DNA from: Strigops habroptila
Taxonomy: Eukaryota > Chordata > Aves > Psittaciformes > Psittacidae
Length of the DNA stretch: 64,000 bases
Direction of reading: 5' to 3'
NCBI RefSeq assembly: GCF_004027225.2
Contig: NC_044288.2
Coordinates: forward strand, 5,197,719-5,261,718
Positions 33,893-47,852 of the stretch are shown here, piece by piece. Position numbers and translations under genes: made by a program. The notes under the pieces were generated by a model that did not search any database, had not been told where the DNA came from, and saw only the letters and a program-made list of their open reading frames with translations. Numbering within the stretch: the stretch's first letter is position 1; the number at the start of each line of letters is the position of its first letter.

Positions 33893-34232
33893 TTGGAGTG
33901 AGTCCAGTGGAGGCCATGGAGATGCTGCGAGGGCTCTGGACACAGGCTGAGAGAGCTGGGCTGGTTCAGCCTCGAGAAGAGAAGGCTCCTGAAGGGGACA
34001 CCTTAGAGCAGCTCCAGTGCCTAAAGGGGCTCCAGGAAACCTGGAGAGGGGCTTTGGACAAGGGATGGAGGGACAGGACAAGGGGGAATGGCTTTAACCT
34101 GCCAGAGGGGAGATTGAGATCAGCTCTGAGGCAGAAGCTCTTCCCTGTGAGGGTGCTGAGGCGCTGGCACAGGGTGCCCAGAGAAGCTGTGGCTGCCCCA
34201 TCCCTGGCAGTGTTCAAGGCCAGGTTGGACAA
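33893..34232 (+). mobile_element. CR1 LINE fragment, longest in window, tail missing
   Basis: Reaches further 5' than the others, starting near GTCCAGTGGAGGCCATGGAG, then GAGAGAGCTGGGCTGGTTCA, GGCTCCAGGAAACCTGGAGA and so on to CAAGGCCAGGTTGGACAA. It breaks before the 3' end. Confidence 0.93.
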
Positions 34233-34483
34233 CGCTTGGAGCATCACCAGCACCCTGCAGCACCCCCCTCACATGAAACTAAAACTGGAATCAAGTTGGT
34301 TCAGCTCCAGTGGCTTTTTGATATTCATTAACCACGTGTTATATACTGTAAATACATACTTGAGAAGTCAATATATATTTTTCTAAGCTTGAAACAAATG
34401 TAATATAATATCATAAGGGACACTGTGTGCATTTCATGTTTGAACTATAGTCAGACATCTCCAGGGAATCACAGTTGGTTTCG

Positions 34484-34506
34484 AATAATAATAATAATAA
34501 TAATAA
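34484..34506 (+). repeat. (AAT)n microsatellite
   Basis: About seven ATA/AAT units in a row in intergenic DNA. Confidence 0.85.
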
Positions 34507-35852
34507 ATGGTGATAAAGATCTATAGACATTTTTGTTAATTTTGTATTTATTGAACTATGTTTGAAGATTGCAATAATGAAATATCGAAATACCTAAGTA
34601 AAACCAATCACTAATTCTGCCCTGGCTTGCCTGTGTGGGTCATTTCAGGTGTTGCGATGCGAAGTACCACTGCAGCAAGGGTAGTAAGTGTCAAGTGAGG
34701 AATAGTTTTAGTAGCAGCAAGGTGTGAAATGGTGCATATTTTATTAAATAGCCCATGTGCTAAGATGGGAACTGATTGCTCCTGCTGTGGAGGTGGAACT
34801 CAGGATGGTGGTTTCTTGCTGTTAACACTGTGTTGGGGGGGGGAAACATTATTGAACTAGTACAGCATGTGTTTTGTGGACATAAAGGTCCATTGGTTGG
34901 CCTGTGAGGCCAGATGCTGCTGGCTCAGGCAGGAATGCCTCCCATCACCCAGAGGACCAGATAACCTTGGAAGTGGTCACAGCATGGAGCTGTCAATACA
35001 AGTGCAATTGTCAGTCTAATATACGTGTTGCAGTGTTTAGTGTAGGGATGCTGCTGAGCAGAGGAAAACACTGCAGAGTTACTGTGCTCGAGGCATGTAA
35101 CTAATTGCCTGAGTAAATGAAAGCAGTGTATGGCCAGCATGTGAAATGCAAACACTGCACGGACAATACTTAGAAATAATTCGATGCAGCTCTCACTCCT
35201 TCACATTTCTTCTGTTTTTCTCAGGGTGCTTAATGCCAAAGTGCATGTACAAAGGTCTCGGTTTGGGAGGCTGACAACAGTGACAGCTGCTGGGGAAAAG
35301 GAACTGAATGGGTGCTTAAAATGGGTGAAGTCTATTTGCCTTCTGTCGATCAATTAATTCAGCCAGTCGTCACTAGGAGCCTGGCCAGGGCTCTATTGGT
35401 GCTGGAAAGAAATAATGAGAGTTCTGAAGCAGGGTTATGGATAGTGGATTGCGAGTCACTGCCAAGCAGATGGATTTTTTGCCCTGATTTATCTGTGCTC
35501 GTGCCTCCTGCGGTCCGTGGGTGATGGTTTTACCTCCCTTCTGTGACCTTCCTGGTGGCTGTGGGACACTTCCTTTCATGACTGTAATGGGGGGTGCTGG
35601 GGACACAGACACCAGGCGGTTGCAGTGGAGGACACGGGGGTCTCCAGCTGCAGGCATTTCTCTTCTTCAGGGCTGGTGGGCAGGCAGGAGTGATGGCGAA
35701 GGGACCGCCCTGTTGTGGTGATGCATTGCACAGGCTGATGTTGAAGCTGCTGCTCCTTCTTCCCCCATCCTCCGCTGATGCAGCTGAACAGATACTTCCT
35801 GCAGAATGGACCAGGGAAAACCTCTCTCCATCTAATTCTACTTCCCTGATGT

Positions 35853-35970
35853 GAAGTGTTCAAGGTCAGCTTGGACAGGGCTTGGAGCAACCTGCTCTAG
35901 TGGCAAGGGGTTGGAACTGGATGAGCTTTAAGGTCACTTCCAACCCAAACCAGGCTGGGATTTTATGAAC
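35853..35970 (+). mobile_element. CR1 LINE 3' fragment, internally deleted
   Basis: GTGTTCAAGGTCAGCTTGGA, GGAGCAACCTGCTCTAGTGG then directly CAAGGGGTTGGAACTGGATG, so the segment holding GTCCCTGCCCATGG is deleted. It ends GGGATTTTATGAA. Confidence 0.85.
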
Positions 35971-38371
35971 ATTACAGCCTGATGTGGAATTTTGTGTGTG
36001 TGTCTTATATATCCAGCAATAGACTTACCAGCTTCTGACATATGCAGTGTCTTCGAGGAAGAAATCTAGCTCTGGAAAATGTCTGGGAAATCATAGCAAA
36101 CAGCGTGGTTATCACACTGTGCATGGCCAGCCCATGGCTGAGAGGTGCTGGTGCCAGGTCCTGCCCCTGGAGAGCTTCCCACCACCAGCCCTGCGTCCCC
36201 GGGTGACGGAGAGCACGCTGTAATGCAGGGTGACAACGGAGGGATCAATAAGCTGTTACAGTCGAACACACGATGCAGCAGGCATCAGTCAGGGAAGGGC
36301 TCAGCCACGGGCAGGTGCTGCCTCATATGGAGGGTTTTTTGACATAAACCACTTATTGCATAGTGCTCATGTGGGCAGCTGGGACCACATCTGGCCAGCC
36401 CCAACAGCAGATCCGTGTCTCAGGGAGAGCAAAGAGAGAACCAGATCTCCTCGCTCCCGCTTAGTGGCCTCAGATATGAAATCCATCACCTTCCCCCTTC
36501 CTCTTTTGGGCATTTACTGCAGAGATGCTGCATGGTCTCGTCTCTGCTGTGATGGCTGATGAGGACAGGATGAGCCACCGCTCCTGTGACAGTGATGTGG
36601 CGGGGTCAGACCAGCTCGGCCTCAGTGGTGCGTGTCCCCCATTGTCCCTGTGCAAGATGGAGAGAGGCAGGAGGAGAGGATGCTCAGGGAATGTTAAAAA
36701 GAGCCTGGCTCTGGAGGAAGAGCAGCGTTTAAATACGAACGACTGCTAATTACCAGGAAGAGCCGGTGCCATCTATCATCACCACCTGCGATCTGTCAGT
36801 TCAAGTGTCACAGGGACAGATGCATCTTTCCTCCTTGTATTAATCTCCCATCATTTTGGTGCAGGAGAAGAGCACTGCACATGCTGGGGCATGGCCAAAA
36901 CCCCACAGCTCCTCCTGCCCCTGCCCAGCACCCACCTCCCACCAGGACTTTGCTGGGAAGGATGGGTCCCCTCCCAGTCCCCACACTGGGCTGGTCAGTT
37001 CTGTCCCCCTTGGTGCATGAAGGCGCATCCATCCTGCAGGCACGGCCATGCAGCAGCAGAGCTGCCCGGCAGAGGCCCAGCATCCTGCAGAGCAAGGGAC
37101 AAGGCGTCCAAACCCATCCATTGGGAAATACAGAGGCTGCACCATGGATGGAGGCAGATCCCGCAGCTCTCAGCCTTTCCCTGCCTGTAACTGCCTGTAT
37201 TACCCTAGCTGGGCAATGGGCAGCAGAGCTGGGTGTCCCTGTGCCTGCCTGCATCTTGCAGCATCGCCAGCTCTTGTGATCTCTCTTAGGGACTGATCCT
37301 GACCTACTGACTCTATCCTGTTCCTCTGCTTTTGTTTGTGCCCTTTCAGATGTGGCCACTGCCCAGGCAGGCAGCCGCTGTGCCGAGAGATAACAGCTTC
37401 TCTTTGTCTGATGCTGAAGGCGCTTGTCAGCCTTGGCAAGATAAAAAGGCCAAAGACATATATAATTGTGCAGCTAAATGGCTTCTTGTGCCTTCCAGGC
37501 ATCCCTTGCTGCTGGGCAGATGGGTCTGTTGTCAGCAGGCAATGGAGCAAAGTCAGTGCAAAGGCAGCTGAGGTTACGCAGGGTAGGGGACTGCTGCATG
37601 GGTGCGAGTGCTGGGGTTTGTGGCACGTCCTGGTTCAGGTGGACTTGGCACCTCTCAGGAGAAGCAGATGTCCTCAGTGCTCGGTGTGTTGGAGCTGAGC
37701 GACCAGCTGGCATCCCAGTGCCAGCCCCTCGAGGCTCCCGTGCCCAGCGAGGCTCCGAGCTGTGAACATCTGATAGGAATGATGCAGAGGTGCCTATTGC
37801 ACCTAATGAAACTTCCATTAAATGAGGAAAACCACCTATGATGTGCTCCTGATTGGCATCAGCTGAGCAAACACATCCATTAGAGATGCAGCCACACCAG
37901 GCCTGGGGGTGCTGCCGCACCTGGATGTTCATTAAATCACACTTTACCAATGGGTAATGAAATATTCACCCACAGACATTTGTGGTGCTGCTCAGCTGCG
38001 AGTGTCACCTCCACTGCTGGCTCTTGTGCTGGGGACATCCTCCTGCCTGCTCTGGAGAGCATCCCCGAGCTGCTTGTGGAGGGGCAGGAGGCAGGTGCCT
38101 GCAGCACATGGAGAGCTGGTCTCACACTGCACAGTGCGATGGGAGCGCAGCTTGCTGCTTTATGGACAGCCATAAACATCTCCATTAACTTGCACAGTAT
38201 TTACATTCTCTAATTCAGCTGAAATAAAGCAGCAGCAGCAGCTTATCCCCACTGGAGCCGTGCACCATCTCTTACAAAGAGGCACTTTGAGGAATCTTTG
38301 TACATTTGGATCAGAACTTAGAACTGTTCAGGTTTTTCTTGCAAGTGCCTTCTCTTTAATATCTCTTTCTT

Positions 38372-38482
38372 GGAGCAATGTGCTCTCGTGAAAAGTGTCC
38401 GTGCCCATGGCAGGGGGTTGGAACTGGATGAGCTTTAAGGGCCCTTCCAACCCAAACCATTCCATGATTCTATGAGTCTGTG
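38372..38482 (+). mobile_element. CR1 LINE 3' fragment
   Basis: TTGGAGCAATGTGCTCTCGT, GTGCCCATGGCAGGGGGTTG through to the CATGATTCTATGAGTCTGTG tail. Confidence 0.88.
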
Positions 38483-40019
38483 ACATAGCAAACCCAAGGC
38501 AGCAGTGCTTGTGTACTGTGTCCCCAGGAGGAGTCAGGGCAGAGCCAGGCCTGTTCCTATGCTGGGGCAGAGCAGCACGGGTCCTGCTGTACACTGTGCT
38601 TATCAGCAATGAATAAAACTCACTGCAATGCTTAGGCAGCTCAGGTTAATTTGCTTCCTGCAAGTGGCCATGTCCCACCATGTCGTGAGTGCCACGATGC
38701 ATCACACAGTCGGTTATCACCCCTTGATCCCTTCTGCAGCTCATTTTGGGCTGGCTCAATGTGCCATCTTCTCTGTATGAACCATGAGAATTCCAGCATT
38801 CAGGCTGATCCTAAGGGTCCCATCTTGATGCAGTTTGGAAGCTCAGCCGTCGGGGGTTTATGCTGTTAAATAGTTCTAAATGAATTGTATTAAGTGCCAG
38901 GAGACAGATTAATAGGGCAATGAAAATGCTTTTTGTGAGATTTAGGTGCTCTGGGGTGACGGCAATTGCTGTGCTGGATAAATAGCAGTTTGTGACTGTA
39001 AATACAAGCTCCCAGGGTAAGTGGTACATAAACTGGCAATGCTGTATGTTTCTGAGGAAAACCAGGCGCAGGGACCCAGCCTGCTTTCACCAGGGCTGTG
39101 TCTGGGCGAAGTTCAATGAATTGAAGATATAACACAGCTTTGCAGGAGGAGCAGAATTCCTTACAGTAGTTCATGTGTGGAACAGCAACAGTGTCATTCC
39201 CCCTGCACCGTTTCATCACCAGGAATCCCAAAGGAACTACTTTATCCTCATGCTGTCTGTGGGCATGTGTGTTTATGGGGTTGTCTCACAGATGTGCTCA
39301 AGTCCTTTCCATCTAAAGCACTGGCAACCAAAGTGCTTGTGTTAGTGGGGCAGCCAGTTGTGCTGATGATGAAGTTTGCAGTCAGCTCTGCAACACCTTG
39401 GATTTCCTAATCACGATTAAGGCATAGTAGGGTCTGTAGTGCCTGCAGCTGGGGCAGGTTCTGCTTTCCACTTTAAAAAGGAAGCTCTGCTATGACTGTA
39501 ACACTTGCCCACAAAAGGAGAAGAGTTTCCCTGAGTTAAAATTGTTGTTAACAGGATATTGTCTTGCCTAATAAGAGCAGGGTGACTCTCAGGAGCTGTG
39601 TGCTGCCTCACAGCACAAAGCAAAGCAGTAAATAAATCTCTGCTTTCACTCGTGGGGAAACACAACGTGTCAGTTATCACATCACACTGCATCAAAATGT
39701 GATGTGGCATAATGAATCCAACTTCCAAAAATACAACTTTCTTCCAGAAATAAACTTGTCACTGTCAACTTCAATTCTTGCCAAAGAATCGTGATTTGAG
39801 GTGAGTTACTTTTGCCAGCAATTCACAAAAGTGGGTGGGTTTAAATACTATTTATAACACCAGGGAGAGTCTAAAGACTAAATATGCCCTAGTGGTACAA
39901 CCGAAAACCCAGATCCTAAATGTAGCTCCGATGTAGAAGAGCCTGAGAGAGAGAAAGTGAAACACAAACCACTTCCGTGCCTGTGGGCAGGGGCTGCAGC
40001 TCACCTGGATGAACAATAC

Positions 40020-40160
40020 AAACACGGGCTGATGGAGGCCGGGTTGAGAGCAGCCCTGAGGAGGACTTGGGGGTGTTGGTGGATGAGAAGCTCCCCATGA
40101 CCCGGCTTCAGTGTGCGCTTGAGAACCCCCCGTGTGCTGGGCTGCACCCCAGCAGGATAG
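40020..40160 (+). mobile_element. Possible CR1 internal fragment
   Basis: GGAGGACTTGGGGGTGTTGG, TGGATGAGAAGCTCCCCATG and ACCCGGCTTCAGTGTGCGCT resemble the end of the CR1 reverse-transcriptase reading frame region. Diverged, so less certain than the 3'-end copies. Confidence 0.55.
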
Positions 40161-42673
40161 AATTCAATTCTATGAATCGAAGCAAGATTTTTAAGAAATG
40201 TATTGGGCTAGAGCTTTGAACCATTCCCTGTGTACACACTGCAATGGGAAGATGCGTTTCCCCAGATTACAGTTCTCATTTTTGCACAGCCTTGATTGCA
40301 GATAAGTGTAGAGAGGCTCAGCCATTCCCGCCTGGTGCTCCACGGGAAAACCAGCAGGCAGGTGAGGGAATGGGCCTGGCACCCACTGCTTGTACAGGGA
40401 AGAGTGTGCCCTGATGCAGGGCTGGAGTGTCTCTGAGCTGCCTTTTAAACCAGCATCAAGAGAGGAAAAAAGATAACAAGATGTATGGGCTCGGATCAGA
40501 ATTTTGTCAGACTTCCCATGTCAGCAAGGAGCTGGGAATAAAAGGAGATGTGTCAGGGAGAGTCTGAGAACCCGAAACACAAAACGCAGCAAGGAGCCAT
40601 GGTTATTGATGATGAAATCTCTGAAACTTGGCTCCCATGCATCAATGTCTAACTTGCACAGATTCTGTGTGTTCCTCTGATTTAGTCTTTAAAGAGGAAA
40701 AGAGCTGATTAAAATTCAGCAGCCTGAGGTGCTTTAAGTGCTTATTTAGAGACAAAAACTTACAAAACTCTGCGAGGAGGGAAGGGGACCTGTTTTATCA
40801 ACAGGCTCCGTCTCCCAAGCTCAGGAAGGGGGTTTGTCCTGCCACCACCCTCCTGTGAACACAGACCTGTGCAGGGATGTGGCACGATGCAGGTGAGATG
40901 GAGGGCTGGGGGGAGCGGCAGCGGCTCAGGCTCCGTTATTGATTTGAGGGATGTTTCAAACACATCATTTATTTTCATTAGGGCTCTGCCGATGTCTTCA
41001 TCTCGGTGTCCCCGGCGCAGGTCGACATCTGTCCTCAGGAATGCTTTAATTGCATTTCCTTCGCTTTACGCAGCTCTTTGCTAATGCATTCTGGCTTCAT
41101 TAGATTAGACACCTATTGTCCTGAGGATGTTGTCATGTTTTCAAATGGCTTCAATCAGCACCTCCCAGGCACCAGCTATTTCGGGATATAATAAAACTGA
41201 AACCTCATTCAGGCTGGATGAGTAATGGAGGTGCATTTCCCACCCCCCTCCAGTCTGGCTTTAAATTCGACTTGCCCCTGGATGCTGGCAGAACACAATT
41301 AAGCCTCTTGTCTTGCAGGCATCATCCGCGTGGTTACACACTGCTCGGGAGGAAGAGCTCTGCAACAGGAACTGGGTTTCTAATGATCTTGTCATCGCCG
41401 ACAGCACAGAGAGATTAAATGAAAGACTGAGGGAACAGTCAAGATCAAAACTCAGATTTCCAGATGTCCAGTGCACGGCAGGATCCGGCTCGTGGTGCTC
41501 GGACCCAATCTGGCACAGCAGCTCGGGGTAGATGTACGTGTATGCTTGGCCTCTTAGTGCAAGAGAGTGAAACATGGAGTGATAGAACCAGAGCCCACCC
41601 GTCACCACCAGCTCTGGGGGTTTCTTTCCTCGGCAGCTCCAGGCAAAGGCCATTCTTAGACCTGGTTCTGCAGAAGCTCGTGTCCCTCAGGGGGGCCCCG
41701 GGATCCTTTACCAGCACTTACAGCAGCTCCTGTCCTCCCTGCACAGTGGCAAAACAGTCACAGCCTTAAGAAATGAACCAAGGCAGGAAGGGAACGGCTG
41801 GAGCCCGGGCTGGGGCAGGAGACCTGTTCTCTCATCACCCATCAAGGGTGACAGCGCACAGGTCCCCAGCCAAGGGCTCTCCTTCCCCAGACACTCTCCT
41901 CCAGCAGAAGGATTGCCTCAGCCCTGTCTTCTTATCACGAGCTACCACAATACATGCATCTATCCTTTTCACCCCACAGGCGGTATTTTGACTCCTGGAA
42001 TTCATATTACCTAGCAAGGGACTCTAAATATATCCCAGACAATTTCCCCTCCTCATTTTTAATAATCTCTTTCAGCATTAAATAGATTCTGGAAAATATG
42101 TATTGGTATGATAGGCTTTTCATCACAGCCGATAGACAGTGTTCATCACACCTCTGTCCTAATCCTCACAACACATGCACATTCATTACAGTGTCCCTGC
42201 TTTGATTCTGACAGCACTTTATTCGTTACAGCTCCAATACTGCCTGTGCGTGCTCCCCACTACAACTTCAGCAGTGATTTGCCACCTGGGTCCCTGTGGG
42301 TGGCTCCGGTCCCATTCCCGCGGAGCCACGGTTGCTCCTTGAGCCATGGGATGGGATGGAACACTCAGAGTGCTATGGGTGGAGGATACCACCCTGTCCC
42401 CCACACATGGGGAGGGCTTGCTCTGGAAACCTTATGGAGTTGACAGGAGGAAGAACAGAAGTCAAAAAGCCCTTTTTCTGAGCAGGGTCCCCTTCTCCGC
42501 TCACTGTGGGATGTGAGCCCTCGTGAGACTGAACCTGAGTGATGGAGACAGCCCCACAGAGGAGACTGGTGCTGCCTCTCTGTGCCCTCAGGTTGGCCGG
42601 GGACCCCAAATCCTGCGGAGAATATTGCAGCAGTAGCTCCTCCAGGACAAATGCTGTGGCTCTTCACAAGGGA

Positions 42674-42952
42674 ATCTAGTGATAGGACAAAGGGAATGGC
42701 TTTAACCTGCCAGAGGAGAGATTGAGATGAGCTCTCAGTTAGAAGCTCTTCCCTGTGAGGGTGCTGAGGCGCTGGCACAGAGTGCCCAGAGAAGCTGTGG
42801 CTGCCCCATCCCTGGCAGTGTTCAAGGCCAGGTTGGACACAGGGGCTTGGAGCAACCTGCTCTAGTGGAAGGTGTCCCTGCCCGTAGCAGGGGGCTGGAA
42901 CTGGATGAGCTTTAAAGTCCCTTCCAACACAAACTGTTTGCTGATTCTATGA
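42674..42952 (+). mobile_element. CR1 LINE 3' fragment
   Basis: From GATAGGACAAAGGGAATGGC through GAGGCGCTGGCACAGAGTGC to GCTGATTCTATGAAAAT. Well preserved. Confidence 0.93.
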
Positions 42953-45900
42953 AAATCCCAGTTTTGCAAGAAACCTCTCTGTAAAGCAGGTCCTGCAGTA
43001 GCAGGGCAGATGAGGAGCCACCATGTCTGCTTTGGGCCAGACCCGAGAGCAAGAAGAGGAAGCGACACGATCTGGAGACTGGTGACAAAGAGGAAAAATC
43101 ACTGAAGCCTGAGATGCTCAGCAAGTGCATCACAATGAGTGCTGCAGAGATGGTGATGCTGCAACATCTGCCGTGTCCTGGGAGCGTGGAATTGTCTACT
43201 CTGCAAAAACTCCATCTCTTTGGACTGGCTCGGCAAGACCAAGGACACGGTGCCCCAGTGCCCGTGTCAGCTCGCTTCGTTGTGTGCTGTTGCCCTGCCA
43301 TCAGCCAGCACGTACAAGAGGAGTGAGGGCAAGATTTACACTGCTCAGCCCATGTGCCGGGAGGTTTATGGCACCATAAAATGGCTCAGCTCTGAACAAA
43401 CACAGCTGAGCAGTTCTGCACGGCCTCCAAAAGAGCTTTACAATTCCATTTTAATGTGACCGATTCCCTTTCACTGCATTAAAAGTATTGCTGGGATGGT
43501 GCCAGTTCCCTGTTGCTTGAGGCACGGTGGTGCTGGAGCTCCAACCCGGAGCAGGAGAGGTGGGATGAGGAGCAGGGCCCCTCATCTTCCCCATTTACGT
43601 CGTGGGCAGGCAGTGTTGCAGGCAGGAATTAGCCCAGAATCAATTAGACCCACTCCACCAGGAAAGGAAATGCCCTGCGATGCTGCTGATCCCACACATG
43701 TGGCCAGAAGAGCAGTGCCATGGAATACCTGCAGAGAAAGCTTCATCAGTAATCTTGGGAGCCAAAAGGCAATTACGACTGTAGCAAATAATGTCAGCCT
43801 CCAAACAGAATGAGAATATTGTCTGCTCAAGGAGAGCTTGGGAAGCAGGAAAAGCAGTGCAGTGGCTCTGTATCTAAACTAGCATTTGTACTTGTCATCG
43901 AAAGCAAATTGTTTTAGGGACAATAATAGATGCAAAGAGCAGAGGTGATCTGAATGCAGAGTTAGGGGTTAGCCAGGAAAAGGAGTGAAAAGGTAATGCC
44001 AGGTCTTTAGCAGATGTAGATAGAGAAGAAAAGCTGGACAGGGACCTTCCTTACAGCTTGCAAGCCCCTGCCTGGATCAATCAATGATCCCCGGCCCATC
44101 CTGGCGATGGCCCTGGTGTACAGTGCAGGAGGTGTCTGCTTGGGGTATGAGGGACCACTGTGAGTGCACAGCCTCCAAACCTGCCTGTGTTGTGCTGCCT
44201 GCTGCTGCCTGCGACTGGGGCTCCAGCTCTCTGCACGCAGAAGCTTCCTACAGCAAACCTTAGCTAAGGCTGGGAGTGTTGTGGGGAGCAGATGGCAAGT
44301 GCCAGATGGAGACGGTGTCTGAGGAGGGAGATGTTATTATGTGGAGTGAGCCATAGGCTCCCACGATTCCGCTCCAAACAATCGGCAATTAACTCAGGCT
44401 ATTAGCATCAAACTTGGTCTCCAAAGTTCCCTCCTCCTGCCTTTGCCATTGAGCCTCCTCATTTCTAGGTGAGCTGGGTGTTTGATGAGAGAATGAACCT
44501 ATAATTTGTTGGCAGTGAGACACCCAATACCTCAAACAAGGAGAAAAACCACCAGAGGGGTTATTTGCCAGAAATACTAGGATTACCACTGTCCCAGAGG
44601 GAAAGGGAAGTTGGTTCTCTCTCACATGGGCTCTTGTTTATAGGGATCAAGTGGAGCCTTGATGCTGATTTGCCTTGTGCTGTCACAGGCTTGGGATGTG
44701 TCCTTCCAAGGGGTGCCTGCAGAGAGCACCTTGGATGCTCCCCAGTGGGGCTCCAGCATCCACTAACGAAGCATTCAAGTGAGAGCTATTTGGGTGCTTA
44801 TGTCTCAACTATCTGGGCATTCATGTATGAATTAATTGGGCACTCACGCATAAACTAACCCAGTGCTCTTGCTCATTTAACCTATGCTCAGCACCACCCG
44901 ACCTCCCCTCTGTTGTCTGCACTGCCTGAGAGGGCTGAGCCACGCCAGCCCCAGAGTGGATGTGCTTCCATCATCCTGGATGCTGCCCTGGTCCCTTGGG
45001 ATGCTTCTGATGCCCAGGAGCTCTGAAAGCCCCTGAGCATCCCTGCTCACTCTGTGCCAGCACGGTGCCCTCACTGCAACAAGGGCGACTCGCTCTGCAC
45101 TGTTTGCTGTGAAGCACAAAGCTCTCTGTCCCTTTCTGTCTGGCAGGATAACAGCATCTCTGTGTCTTATCTGCAAGAGCTGCTCGGAGCTGGCAGCTCT
45201 TGGCAAGCGGTTCCTTTGTCCAGCAGGTTCTTGTGGAGCTGCATCTCCTGTCATCTTTGTGTGCAGTAATTGAGCAACAGAAAGGGAAAGCAGGAGTGTT
45301 TGTGAGCGGGCACAAGCCGAGCGCTCAGCACTGCCCTGGCCAAGCTCCCCTCCTGCGCTACACACTCCAGACCGCAATCGCGCTTCCCATCCGGCATTGA
45401 TTGCTGTCCAGTTCCTCGTGCCTTCATTTGCAGTCAGCAGAGGCAGGCTGACTGACATTGAAGAACAACATTTCCTCAGATCCCATCAATCAACTGCCAT
45501 CAGGATCCAGCTTCCCGGGCTCCTGGGCCGTGGGGTCACCCTCGGTGGTAGATGAGAGCCCTTCTCATACTCCCCTCCCACTGCACCCCTGGCTCCACCA
45601 CACAGCATCCTCAAGCTGCCACTACTCGCTGTCCCCCTCCATCCTGGCACCAAGTGAGGAACCCAGCAGGTGATCTGGATCCAGCCTTTGCTGTTTGTGT
45701 GGATGAGCCCAAGCCACCCAACAGTGGGGAGATGCACAAACAGGGTGGCCCAAGCCAGCTCTTCCCTTCTCACTTGCACACTTGGGCCAGCTGAGCTGAG
45801 TGAGACCCACCTCCATCACTAATGCATGCTGCAGCAATGGGGAAAAATCCACTTACTGCTTACAGAAGGTATCATTTGCAGGTGCTCATCACACCAAATT

Positions 45901-47751
45901 ACTCTATAATTAGTGCTCTTCATGAAGGTGAACTGAGGCCCTTTGCAGAAGGGAAGGTTTGGGAAGAGAGAAGAGCAGACGTGTTTCTTAAAGAAAACCA
46001 AAGAAAACATCTCCTGAGTTGGATTTTATTGCTGTAACAGTGAATGCACAGAGGAGCACACAGGCTCTGCTCTCACTGCTTGCTGGGAGCCAGCCCTGCC
46101 ATGGGGACCAGCCCTGGATATCAGGTTATCAGCAGGATGGTGGGTGCAAGAGACGTGCTGGGCTCCATCCGTGCAAGCAGGGACAAGCAGAAGGACAGAA
46201 GCCAGCTCATGGTGCCTGCTCACCTGCAGGACCCACAGGTCTCCGCTCTGCAATGTGCTCCTGCCTCTTGCCCTTCCACCAGTGTGGCCCTGCTCCCTGG
46301 GTGAGCAGTGCTTAGGGATGGGCTGGCCCCTAGATCCAGCATCTCTTCCCAGTGATAAGGCTCCCATGGTTGGGAGAGGCTGCAATTAGTGCTCAACCCC
46401 CCAGTGCTTTTTGTGTTTGATGCACGACAAGGATAAATTGGTCTTTTCCCCTGGCTTTGTGCTTTGGCACTAAGGATCAAGTCACTTCCCCAAGCCCCTT
46501 GATTTGGGGGCTGGAGCCAGGTCCCAGCACCCCTCAGGGAGGGGGTTGCAAAGGCAGACAAGATCTTAGTGAATGTCTAGTTGCAAATGGATTAATTTCA
46601 AATGGTGTATGAAAACATGTTGGCTTCCCTGCTCCGTGTAGCCCTGAACTGTGCAAACTCAGCAGGGTTTGTGCTTTGTAAGGAAGATTGACCCATAACC
46701 AGTAACTATTGATTTTTTCCCTTGAAAGCTGCTCTCAGGCAGTTGCTGCAGGGCTGCAGAGCACCAGCAGAGCAGGCAGACCCCAGCAGGGCATGGGATT
46801 GCTCTCCAGCACCATCAGCTGCTGCTCCAGAGGTGCTGGGAGCAGAGCCTTCTCTTCCACCCTCTTCTGCAGCACCTCAGTGAGCATCTCCAGGGCTATG
46901 CCCTTCACTGGGACTCACAGCCAAAAGCCTGAGCCCAAGGGTATCCATCCATGGAAGGGAAGAGGGAATCACTTCTTTCCCTTCTCCCTCTCTCACTGTG
47001 ATTTCTGGCTCCAGGGGGATATTTCCTGGTGCCTTTGGAGGCACAGACAGTGCCTGGCCCCGGTGTGAGGGGCTGCACTGGCCCCACTCTGCAGCACGGC
47101 CAGGCTTAGGGACTGCAGCTGAAGCTGAAGACATGACTTTCCTATTAAATGTCTCGCCCTTATTAAGGGAAATTAGATTAATTACATTGTAGCAGGCAAT
47201 AAATCTCTCCCTGGAGAGACAGGGAGGGGGCGTGGGATTCTGGTCTTGATGTGCAATGTTAGAATTAGCAGCTCTGTCTAATCCCATTTTTCAGTGTACG
47301 AGCGCTTTAGGCAGGAGCAGGGTAAAGCTCTGTGGTGTATGGGCACTAATGTCTGAGGAAATAGAGGATTTCTTCCCCGCTCTCATCAGAGCCAAGGATG
47401 AAATTGCTCTGAAGCCTGCACCCTGTAAGCTCTGCTTCCCACTGCTGTATTTTAAGAGGACATTTATGCTTTCCCCAGCTCTGATGTGACAGGGGAGCAG
47501 CGGCACCTGCAACTCCACAGCGAGGTCCAGCCACATCACTTTTCATATTATCTTGCTGTGAATGACATTCACTGGACAACATAGGTCTGAGCTGGAGCAC
47601 AGCTGTGAAGGAAATCCTGCCACCATCTGTGAATAAATTGGATATACTTATTTTGGCCTCCTGACAGGCTTAAAGTTTCAGGTGTGAGGCTGCGAAAGCC
47701 TCGCAAGACCCAGGCTGCCTCATGGGCAGCTCTCATGGAAGGTAATAAGAA

Positions 47752-47852
47752 GCCCAGACTGGTTTGGGTTGGAAGAGACCTTAAAGCTCACCCAGTTCCA
47801 ACCCCCTGCCATGGGCATGGACACCTTCCACTAGACCAGGTTGCTCCACAAC
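47752..47852 (-). mobile_element. CR1 LINE 3' fragment
   Basis: CCCAGACTGGTTTGGGTTGG, CCCCCTGCCATGGGCATGGA and CACTAGACCAGGTTGCTCCA, reversed. Confidence 0.88.

Noticed and set aside
33859..34386. 175-codon open frame on + strand
   Set aside because: Mostly the sense strand of a CR1 3' fragment; similar short peptides recur at every CR1 copy in the window.
36808..37359. 183-codon minus-strand open frame
   Set aside because: Pro/Cys/Trp-rich, low-information composition and overlapped by open frames on the other strand; typical of chance in GC-rich DNA.
44877..45458. 193-codon minus-strand open frame in the intergenic interval
   Set aside because: No recognisable domain, no start context, and open frames of this size occur elsewhere in the same GC-rich stretch.
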